The notes under the pieces: model-generated
The model's database searches: none
The model's input: only the letters and a program-made list of their open reading frames with translations
What the model was told of the DNA's origin: nothing
Shown: piece after piece, positions 7,098 through 14,218 of the stretch
Layout of the letters: every line of letters begins with the position of its first letter
How positions within the stretch are numbered: the first letter of the stretch is position 1
Translations under genes and position numbers: made by a program
DNA from: SURF-32 sp964648365
GTDB lineage: Bacteria > Planctomycetota > Phycisphaerae > UBA1845
NCBI GenBank assembly: GCA_964648365.1
Contig: CAZYLK010000036.1
Span: forward strand, 1-40,326
Length of the DNA stretch: 40,326 bases
Direction: 5' to 3'

Positions 7098-8248
7098 TCG
7101 TCTGCTCCGGTGATCCGAATCGACTTGATGTCGCGGTCGCGGCGGATGACAAGATCGACGGCGTCGCCCGCGCGCAGCAGCGCGACGGCCGCGTCAAACT
7201 CGTCGGCGCTGGCGACCTGGCGCCCGTTGATGGAGAGGATCAGATCGTCCGCCCGCAGGCCGGCCCGTGCCGCCAGCGAGCCGCGTGTGACGCGCTCGAT
7301 GAAGGGCAGAACGGTGCGATAGCCCGTGCGGGCGATCCGGATGCCCAGATCCGGCGGACCTCCGTCCCCGGCGTCTTGCTCCACGGGGCCATGCCGACCG
7401 GCCGCGACCGCGGCGCGGGCATCCGCCAGAAATGCGGACAACACGTCCGCGGGGATCGCGTAGTTCAGATGCGTATGCGTCTGATTGGCCTGCACCTCGC
7501 GCCCGATCATTCCCACCAGTCGCCCGTCCAGATCGACGAGCGCGCCACCGGGCATGCCCGGGTTGTTGGTGATGCAGTCGATGACGAGGACGTCGCCGCG
7601 ATAGGGATAGTCCTTCAGCCGTCGCTTGGCATCCAGCCGCGTCCGGGTCGAGAACACGCCGCGCGCGACCGTTACCGGCTCGTCGCCGTCGGCGATCCGG
7701 AAGGCGTTGCCGGCTGCGAGCACCCATTGCCCCGGATCGAGGTCGGCGCTTTGGGGTACCGCGAAATGCGCGGAAACCGTGACCGTCGATGCCTCGCCGT
7801 CGTGCCCGGCTTGAGCCGGTGGTGCGGCCATGTGTGGATCAGAAGGAGGCTTCAACTGTAACAGCGCCATCTGCCGCGTCGGATCGCGGTAGACGGCTGC
7901 CGCCTCGAAGCGCCGGCCGTCCGCGTCGATTGCACGGATCGAACGGGCGTCGATGAGCAGGGACTCGACCGTCAGCACCTCGCCGGTCGCGGACACGAGG
8001 ATCCCCGATCCGTAACCGGCCTGCTGCCCGGCGCCGAGGCCGTAGAGCTTGATGACGCACTCGCGCGTACGGGCAATCACGTCGTCGAGGTCCGCGGGCT
8101 GTGCCGCAGCCGGAAGCGTGGCGAGCAGACTTGCGCAGACTGCGGCAGGCAGCAGGACATGACCCGTGATCCGGTGCCATGCGGCGGAACCACCGGTGCA
8201 GGATGGCGCGGCAAGCTGCAACTGCGCGTTGGATTCCGCTCCCGTCAC
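7094..8248 (-). CDS. Second catalytically dead trypsin-like/PDZ protein
   Basis: A 384-residue protein with a GTG start three bases after the stop of the active protease gene. A signal segment ends near AAAQ (residue 50). The trypsin-like domain (about 55-290) keeps the fold motifs GYGSGILVSATGEVLT, ALVDLDGRLVGM and LNYAIPAD, but the catalytic positions are S96 (for His), Q126 (for Asp) and P232 (for Ser, NPGMPGGAL instead of NPGNSGGPL). A PDZ domain follows at about 300-380 (GSLAARAGLRADDLILSING). It is most similar in layout to its neighbour at 5766-7097, and both lie directly downstream of the intact protease. Loss of all three residues while the reading frame stays intact argues for a maintained non-enzymatic role. 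The N-terminus before the signal segment is long, so a later start is possible. Confidence 0.85.
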   Translation of the reverse strand: MTGAESNAQLQLAAPSCTGGSAAWHRITGHVLLPAAVCASLLATLPAAAQPADLDDVIARTRECVIKLYGLGAGQQAGYGSGILVSATGEVLTVESLLIDARSIRAIDADGRRFEAAAVYRDPTRQMALLQLKPPSDPHMAAPPAQAGHDGEASTVTVSAHFAVPQSADLDPGQWVLAAGNAFRIADGDEPVTVARGVFSTRTRLDAKRRLKDYPYRGDVLVIDCITNNPGMPGGALVDLDGRLVGMIGREVQANQTHTHLNYAIPADVLSAFLADARAAVAAGRHGPVEQDAGDGGPPDLGIRIARTGYRTVLPFIERVTRGSLAARAGLRADDLILSINGRQVASADEFDAAVALLRAGDAVDLVIRRDRDIKSIRITGADE

Positions 8249-8251
8249 AGC

Positions 8252-10087
8252 CTATTCCGTTTCCACCATGACAAGTTCCGCGGTTTCATAGCGCGTCACA
8301 CCCTCGGCCGTCGAAACCGCAATCGTCTTCGGAAAGCGCACCGGCTTCGGCCCCGCGTAGTCGAGCAGATCCAAAACGGTCTCCGCTCCGGACGGCTTGT
8401 CCGCCACGATCACGCGGCGCAGGAGACCGTTGGCATCGAAGCCGAATCGTGCGACCGCATTGGCCGCAACCGCACGTTCCAGGACTTCCAGGATGGGCGG
8501 TTCGCCCTCGCCGCGCGGGGCGGACCAGCCGGTCCACGCATCCGCTCCGACATGCGTGAACGCGTCGCTGCCGACGCCCGTCGCATGTCCGCCGCACAGC
8601 CCGAGTACGACGCGCAGCGCCGCGTAGTTCATCGCCTCGGTCGGCTTGAGATCGAATCGCTTGCCCTCTGCGTCGGTCCACCAGGCGGCATCCGTGGTGA
8701 ACGTGACGACTGACGACCGCCCGCCGATGACGCCTGATCGTTCGAGCGTTGCCTCGGCATCGCCTCCGTTCCAATGGAACGCGACGCTTGCTGGATCGGA
8801 AGGCGCGGCCCCATCCGCTGACGGGTCGGCTGCAACGTGCGTTTCCTGCGCGGACCAGACGCACGGAAGCTCGTTCGAGACCCGCCCGCGAGCGCCCACG
8901 GCCGCAGCAAACCGTCGCAGCACTTGCCCGACCGCCGCGGCGTTGACGCCCGGATTAACGTCGAAAGGCGCGTTCAACCCGCTCGACAGCGCTTCGAGCC
9001 GCGTCACGACCGCGTGCGGCCGTCCTTCGCGCTCGTAGCCGACTTCAACCGTCCAGCCGCCCGGATAGGTTCCCAGCACGCTGGCGAAATGATTGCGCGA
9101 CTGGATCGCGTGGCCGGCAAACGAAACCAGCCGGTCGCCCGGGCGGATGCCGGCGTTCCAGGCAGGCGCGTCGTCGTACATCCGGTCAAACACCACGCCG
9201 CGGTCTTCGACGTCGTCTACGGTGGCGACGAGTGAGCCGTGCTCGACGAGCAGTCCCGCACGCAGGCCGGGCATGAACCGCTTGATCTGGTTGGCGGAGA
9301 TGGCGTAGCCGACGCCGACGTTGAAGCGACCGCGGGCGTTGATCGAGATGCGTCCATTGATGCCGATCACCTCGCCGCGGGCGTTGAAGAGCGGCCCGCC
9401 AGAGTTGCCGGGGTTGATCGCCGTGTCGACCTGGATGCAGTCGCTGTAAACGAGCTGATTTCCTTCACCCCACTGGTAGCGGTGAACGCCCGTGACGATG
9501 CCGAGCGTGACCGTGGGCGTGTAGTCGTCCGCCAGAACGAAGGGATTGCCCATCGCGATGGCGGCGTCGCCGACCGCGACCTCCTCAGAATCGCCGAGCG
9601 GCGACGGGTCAAAGCGATCACGCCCGGTGAGGCGGAACATGGCGACGTCGCCGCCGGGGTCGATGCCCAGAACTTCGAGTGGATAGAGCTTCCCGTCGGA
9701 CAGTCCGCCGAAGCCCTTGCGCGTGTCGAGCAGATTGGCGACGACGTGGAAGTTGGTCAGCCCGTAGCCGTGCTCATCAATGATGACGCCCGACCCGCCG
9801 CCACGGCGCTGAGCGTCCACGATGCAGACGCTCGATCGAGCGGCCCGCTCGACAACGGCGATGCGGGCCGTCTCGGCCGCGCGGGTGAGGCGGCGCGCCT
9901 CGGTGAGTTCGGTGTCAGAGTCGGTCTGGGCATGCAGCGGCAGCGCCGAGCAGAGGATAAGCAGCAATAGGCGCCACCCGTGGCAAGGGTCCGACGCCCG
10001 TGCGGAGCGATCAGCAGCGACGTGGCACATCACCACTCTCGTGGGCGAGCTGCGTGTCGGCCGCGCTTTCTTCCCTGACTCCCTCAC
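8252..10087 (-). CDS. Deg/HtrA-type serine protease, triad intact
   Basis: A 611-residue (from GTG at 10087) exported protease of family S1C. Catalytic residues are H114 (LTNFHVV), D147 (GGDVAMFRL) and S229 (INPGNSGGPL), with a PDZ domain at about 280-365 (APAWNAGIRPGDRLVSFAG). The last 240 residues are not part of classic DegP/DegS; they contain a beta-rich segment ending in RFPKTIAVST and a short tail, loosely reminiscent of LolA-like proteins. It likely degrades or senses misfolded envelope proteins. An alternative ATG at 10030 gives a shorter N-terminus just before the signal peptide (WRLLLLILCSALPLHAQ) and is equally plausible, because the extra region lies in low-complexity GGGAGTGA-type sequence. 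Two catalytically dead relatives follow in the same operon. Confidence 0.9.
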   Translation of the reverse strand: MRESGKKARPTRSSPTRVVMCHVAADRSARASDPCHGWRLLLLILCSALPLHAQTDSDTELTEARRLTRAAETARIAVVERAARSSVCIVDAQRRGGGSGVIIDEHGYGLTNFHVVANLLDTRKGFGGLSDGKLYPLEVLGIDPGGDVAMFRLTGRDRFDPSPLGDSEEVAVGDAAIAMGNPFVLADDYTPTVTLGIVTGVHRYQWGEGNQLVYSDCIQVDTAINPGNSGGPLFNARGEVIGINGRISINARGRFNVGVGYAISANQIKRFMPGLRAGLLVEHGSLVATVDDVEDRGVVFDRMYDDAPAWNAGIRPGDRLVSFAGHAIQSRNHFASVLGTYPGGWTVEVGYEREGRPHAVVTRLEALSSGLNAPFDVNPGVNAAAVGQVLRRFAAAVGARGRVSNELPCVWSAQETHVAADPSADGAAPSDPASVAFHWNGGDAEATLERSGVIGGRSSVVTFTTDAAWWTDAEGKRFDLKPTEAMNYAALRVVLGLCGGHATGVGSDAFTHVGADAWTGWSAPRGEGEPPILEVLERAVAANAVARFGFDANGLLRRVIVADKPSGAETVLDLLDYAGPKPVRFPKTIAVSTAEGVTRYETAELVMVETE

Positions 10088-10118
10088 TCCCTTGATCCCT
10101 CACTCCGTTCCTTCTGTC

Positions 10119-11384
10119 CTACGCTCGCTCGCCCGCCGCTTTGATCAACCTTGCATCCGCCCAGTTCGCGTGGTCGGAAAGATCGAACCCCTGGCCGTAC
10201 TCAACGATGAGTGTCAGCAGCCTGACGCCGGTGACCGGCACGCGAATCAGGCTCGCCTTGTCACGACCGGTGACCTCACCGCTGTCGAAGAGCGGTTCCC
10301 CGTCGCCGATCACGCGAAATACGGCATTGCCCGCTGGCCGGACGGCGTCGTCGATGCCGATCCACGACGCAAACGTCTCGTACGACGCGTCCAGATCGAA
10401 CGTGACTTCGCACCGCGAGTGCATGCCGATCCCGCGGTCGAAGCGCCGACCATCCAGTGTCATTGGCGTTCCGCCGGCCGACAGATCGCGCCGGACGGGC
10501 CACGGCCGATGCAGCACGCCTTCGCAGTTCTCGTCGCGCCAGGCGAGCGAGCTGAGCGGGACGACGCGGTCGCTGCGGAACTCGATGCGGCGGACGTGGC
10601 TCAGCGGAAGGTCTAGACGCGTCTGCAAGCTGGTGACAAACTCGAGCTGTGTGCCCGTGGCAACCGCGACCTGGCCGGGCCAGACGGTTCCATCCATCAG
10701 CGTGACGCGCGCCGGCGGATCGACGCGCGATCCGACCGTCGCCGCGAACACAATCGCGTAGGCATTGGCGAGCTGAAAGCCGCGTGACCGCCCGCCGAAC
10801 TGGAACGACCCTTCCGTCGCTGAGAGCGATTCGAGCACGCCGCGGACGGCTTTCGCCTCGGTTGCATCCCGCGTGATCAGCACGTCCTCAGCGGGGCGGC
10901 GGTCTGCCAACGCCTGCTGAAACAGGGTTTCCGATGCCTCCAGCCCGGTCGGGTCAGCGAATCGCACGGCCGCGAGTTCATCAAACGGCACCGCGACCTC
11001 ATCGGGAAGTCCGTCGAACGAGACGACGACCGACTCGTCGGCGCCGCGAACGATCACACCGCGAGCAGCGCCGCCGCCCCGGATAAAGAACTGCGTTGCG
11101 GCTGGCGCCGCGCCTGGGGAGCCAGGCTGCGCCCGATCCGTGGCGAACTCGACGGCGCCGACGTCCACGAGGGGAACCGTGGAGACCTCCCCGTCCGTGC
11201 TTATGCTGAGATGGTCGTCACCGATGCTCACAAACCGGCCCGCAAGCGTCGAGCCGTCCAGACGTGTAACCGTAGCGAACCGACCGGTCTCTGTGGTGAC
11301 GGACCGTGGGCCTGATGGGGGCTGGGCGAGGCCAAGTGCCGCCAACATCGGGAGAACAAAGATCGCCTTGCCTGGAGCACTCAT
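10119..11384 (-). CDS. Secreted NPCBM-domain protein
   Basis: This 421-residue protein starts at the ATG at 11384, giving a signal peptide that ends near GLAQ; an ATG at 11423 would add 13 residues, and neither has a strong ribosome binding site. The C-terminal 130 residues match the NPCBM (novel putative carbohydrate-binding module) pattern: FDRGIGMHSRCEVTFDL, FASWIGIDDAV, FRVIGDGEPLFDSG and a late HANWADARLI. The N-terminal part contains repeated small beta units with the theme DGSTLAGRFVSIGDDHLSI and PLVDVGAVEF, which look like SH3-like barrels. It is second in the operon that continues with the active Deg protease, 31 bases downstream. A surface-glycan-binding role fits the module, but the ligand is unknown. 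Confidence 0.85.
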   Translation of the reverse strand: MSAPGKAIFVLPMLAALGLAQPPSGPRSVTTETGRFATVTRLDGSTLAGRFVSIGDDHLSISTDGEVSTVPLVDVGAVEFATDRAQPGSPGAAPAATQFFIRGGGAARGVIVRGADESVVVSFDGLPDEVAVPFDELAAVRFADPTGLEASETLFQQALADRRPAEDVLITRDATEAKAVRGVLESLSATEGSFQFGGRSRGFQLANAYAIVFAATVGSRVDPPARVTLMDGTVWPGQVAVATGTQLEFVTSLQTRLDLPLSHVRRIEFRSDRVVPLSSLAWRDENCEGVLHRPWPVRRDLSAGGTPMTLDGRRFDRGIGMHSRCEVTFDLDASYETFASWIGIDDAVRPAGNAVFRVIGDGEPLFDSGEVTGRDKASLIRVPVTGVRLLTLIVEYGQGFDLSDHANWADARLIKAAGERA

Positions 11385-11464
11385 TCGGGGTTCGGAGATT
11401 CGAGTGTCAGTGCTCTCACGCATCGTTCGTTGATCGGATCGACTCGTGTCTTACCAGCTCCTCC

Positions 11465-11545
11465 GGCCGGAAGCCGGTGCCTCACTCGGATTCACCGGTT
11501 TCAAACCGGTGCCACACCGGATTCACCGGTTGCAAACCGATGCCG
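11465..11545. repeat. Palindromic intergenic repeats (ACCGGT-core)
   Basis: Three adjacent imperfect units built on a hairpin core occur in the gap between two operon genes: GCCGGAAGCCGGTGCC at about 11465-11481, TTCACCGGTTTCAAACCGG at 11491-11509 and a diverged copy at 11522-11543. The middle unit has the symmetrical arms ACCGGTTT and AAACCGGT. They resemble repetitive extragenic palindromes and may act as processing or stability elements in the operon transcript. Confidence 0.6.
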
Positions 11546-11549
11546 CCCG

Positions 11550-12563
11550 CTACGGCTCTTTCGCCAGTTGCTCGTAGTACTGTTCGACCAGTCGGCGGTA
11601 GCGGCGTGGAAACGTGTCCTGCAGCGCTTGCAGGATCTGCTCGCGTTCGGCCGGCGGCATGGCGCCCCACATTTCGCCTGGGTTGGCCCGCCGCGTCTCG
11701 CGCAGCGCGCCGGACCGCGACGCGCCTTGCGGCAACTGAGAATCCGGCATTGGGTTGTTGGGCGTCTGGTTGTTGCTGCCGCCGCCGCCGGACGGGTTCT
11801 GATTCTGGTTGTTGTTCTGCTCCTGTTGCTCGGCTTCTTCGATGAGCTTGTCGAGCAGGGCGATGGCTTTCGCCTGGCGCTCCTGAACCGTCGCTCCGGC
11901 GTCCTTGTTCTCCAGACGGCCGGCGGCGTAGTTCATCAGATCGGTGACTTCGCCGATCCTGCCGGCCTGCCGGTTGCGCAGTTCCGCCAGCATCTGGTTG
12001 GCCGAGACGATCAGACGCTGCGGGGCGTCCGGGTGCCGGTCAAGAAAGGCCAGCAACTCCACTTCGGCCTGGGCGAACTGAAGATCCTGCACCAGGCAGT
12101 AGACCCGCAGGAAATCGACTTCCGCCTTGGCGTAGGTGTAGCGCGCCACGCGCTTACCCGCGTCCGCAAGCAGCGCGTCGATCGTCTGCCGCGCGGCCAC
12201 AACGTCGTTGAGGTCGACCTCGGCCTTGGCCTTGTACAGCGCGGCATGGGTCGCGAGGTACGGGTCCGGATCCGCAAGCAACGGACCCATCTGCGCAACG
12301 CAGGCCGCCATGTCGCCCGCGTCGTAGGCGTCCAGCCCGGCACGGAAGGGGGGCGAAATCAGCGTGAGGGCTTCGGTCAGAAAGGACGCTTCGTCACAGT
12401 CCTCGCACGCGGTCCAGGCGTCCGCGACGAACGCCCGCTGCTCCGCAGAGACGGACTCGGTGGCCTCAAGATGCGTAAAAAACTCCCGAAGCTGCGACTG
12501 CCCCACGGCGGACGTTGTGGCGGCGAGGGCGACGATTGTGGCCAGGTACGGTTGTCGAGGCAT
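11550..12563 (-). CDS. Secreted helical-repeat protein with Asn/Gln linker
   Basis: This 337-residue protein starts at the ATG at 12563 (GGGGAG about 9 bases upstream). A signal peptide ends at AVGQ (about residue 22). Residues 40-240 are helical and TPR-like, with segments such as ALYKAKAEVDLNDVVAARQTIDALL. After an amphipathic helix (ERQAKAIALLDKLIEEAEQQEQ) comes an Asn/Gln/Gly-rich linker (about 247-285). The conserved-looking end, MWGAMPPAEREQILQAL followed by FPRRYRRLVEQYYEQLA, is a motif I have seen on planctomycetal secreted or membrane-tethered proteins, but its function is unknown to me. It is the first gene of the five-gene operon. The 299-base gap to the divergent gene at 12863 holds a weak minus-strand TATGAT (12638-12643) and nothing else clear. 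Confidence 0.75.
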   Translation of the reverse strand: MPRQPYLATIVALAATTSAVGQSQLREFFTHLEATESVSAEQRAFVADAWTACEDCDEASFLTEALTLISPPFRAGLDAYDAGDMAACVAQMGPLLADPDPYLATHAALYKAKAEVDLNDVVAARQTIDALLADAGKRVARYTYAKAEVDFLRVYCLVQDLQFAQAEVELLAFLDRHPDAPQRLIVSANQMLAELRNRQAGRIGEVTDLMNYAAGRLENKDAGATVQERQAKAIALLDKLIEEAEQQEQNNNQNQNPSGGGGSNNQTPNNPMPDSQLPQGASRSGALRETRRANPGEMWGAMPPAEREQILQALQDTFPRRYRRLVEQYYEQLAKEP

Positions 12564-12862
12564 CTTATGGTCTCCCCGGCCCTTCCAAGCTCCGGCCCGG
12601 CGCGCGTCTGAGTGACCGCTGCCCGTCAGGTCGTCCGATCATAGGGATGACACGCGGGCGTCGCCACCGGGCGGACTCCGGCGACCGTTTGAGGCTGCCG
12701 TTGAGTCCGATAATTGCAAGCACCTGGCCTGGCTGCGTCGCCGCATCTGGTATCCGCTTTGCCACGCAGAAACGTGGCGTTTGCCGCGGCCACCGGAGGG
12801 TTTGCCCGCCGGGGCCGATGGCGAACGCGCCTCGGACCGCAACCCTACCGACGGAGTTCAGC

Positions 12863-14188
12863 ATGACGCGACACGAAGCCATTCCCACGATCATCATCGG
12901 CGCCGCGGGACGCGATTTTCACGATTTCAACGTCGTCTACCGCGATGACCCCCGGTATCGCGTGGTCGCGTTCACGGCGGCGCAAATTCCCGACATCGAC
13001 GGACGGACGTATCCGCCCGAGCTGGCCGGCCGCCAGTATCCCGACGGCATCCCGATCCATCCTGAAGCCGACCTCGACCGGTTGATTCGACAGCACGGCA
13101 TCCGCGTCTGCGCCATGGCCTATTCCGACCTGCCGCACGAGGAGGTCATGCACAAGGCCGCGCGGGTCAACGCCGCCGGGGCGGATTTCGTGATGCACGG
13201 CGCCGCTTCGACCATGATCGAATCCTCGAAGCCGGTGATCTCCGTGTGCGCGGTGCGTACGGGCTGCGGGAAGAGTCAGACCTCCCGCCGGGTCGCGCAG
13301 ATACTCAAGTCGATGGGTCGGCGGGTGGCGTCGATTCGACATCCGATGCCGTACGGCGATCTGAAGAAGCAGATCTGTCAGCGCTTTGCCACGCTTGACG
13401 ACCTCGACAAGCATGAATGCACGATCGAGGAGCGAGAGGAATACGAGCCGCACATCGTGATGGGCAATGTCATCTTCGCGGGCGTGGACTACGAGCGCAT
13501 TCTGCGCGAGGCCGAGAAGGAGGCGGACGTGATCCTCTGGGACGGCGGCAACAACGACATGCCGTTCTACCGGCCGACGCTGAACGTCGTGGTCGCCGAC
13601 CCGCATCGGCCGGGGCACGAATCGCGCTACTACCCGGGCGAAACCAATGTTCGCATGGCGGACGTCGTGCTGATCAACAAGGTGGGGACCGCACGGCCCG
13701 AAGCGGTCGACGCCGTGGAACTGAACGTCCGCCGGATCAACCCGGCCGCGCGCATCATCCGGGCCAACTCACCCGTCACCGTTGCGGACACGGGAGCGAT
13801 CGCCGGCAAGCGCGTGCTCGTGGTGGAAGACGGACCGACTTTGACGCATGGCGAAATGAAGATCGGCGCCGGCCACGTAGCGGCGACGCAGCACGGCGCC
13901 GGCAGCATCGTCGATCCACGACCCTATGCCGTCGGGTCGATCCGCCAGACGTTCGACAAATACACGCACCTCAGCGACGTGCTGCCCGCGATGGGCTACG
14001 GCCGCCGGCAGATGGCGGAGCTTGAGGCGACGATCAATGCGGTGGAGTGTGATCTGGTGCTGATCGGTACACCGATTGATCTGGGTCGCCTGCTCAAGCT
14101 CAACAAGCCGGCGCTGCGCGTGAGTTACGAGTTGGACGACGCGGCGACGCCGCTGCTGCAGGCGGAGATCGCAAGGGTGCTGCGCTGA
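12863..14188 (+). CDS. COG2403-type P-loop GTPase (cyclic 2,3-DPG synthetase-like)
   Basis: This 441-residue protein starts at the ATG at 12863, with ACGGAG a few bases upstream. It has an N-terminal Rossmann-like segment (IPTIIIGAAGRDFHDFN), a P-loop VRTGCGKSQTSR at about residues 131-142, and later ADVVLINKVGTA and NPAARIIRANSPV, as seen in the predicted GTPase family that includes archaeal cyclic 2,3-diphosphoglycerate synthetase. Length fits that family. In methanogens the enzyme makes a thermoprotective phosphate compound; in bacteria the role of relatives is not established, so the specific reaction is not claimed. It stands between divergent and convergent neighbours with no evident operon partner. 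Confidence 0.75.
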   Translation: MTRHEAIPTIIIGAAGRDFHDFNVVYRDDPRYRVVAFTAAQIPDIDGRTYPPELAGRQYPDGIPIHPEADLDRLIRQHGIRVCAMAYSDLPHEEVMHKAARVNAAGADFVMHGAASTMIESSKPVISVCAVRTGCGKSQTSRRVAQILKSMGRRVASIRHPMPYGDLKKQICQRFATLDDLDKHECTIEEREEYEPHIVMGNVIFAGVDYERILREAEKEADVILWDGGNNDMPFYRPTLNVVVADPHRPGHESRYYPGETNVRMADVVLINKVGTARPEAVDAVELNVRRINPAARIIRANSPVTVADTGAIAGKRVLVVEDGPTLTHGEMKIGAGHVAATQHGAGSIVDPRPYAVGSIRQTFDKYTHLSDVLPAMGYGRRQMAELEATINAVECDLVLIGTPIDLGRLLKLNKPALRVSYELDDAATPLLQAEIARVLR

Positions 14189-14218
14189 TCCGTCGGTCGC
14201 AAGCCCGAACTCAGGCGC

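Noticed and set aside
5766..8248. The two trypsin-like genes as pseudogenes
   Set aside because: Both frames are intact with signal segments, PDZ domains and coupled starts; only the catalytic residues are changed, which fits pseudoenzymes better than decay.
9239..9970. Open frame on the plus strand opposite the Deg protease
   Set aside because: No motif, start signal or conserved feature; the protease frame has a full catalytic triad and PDZ domain.
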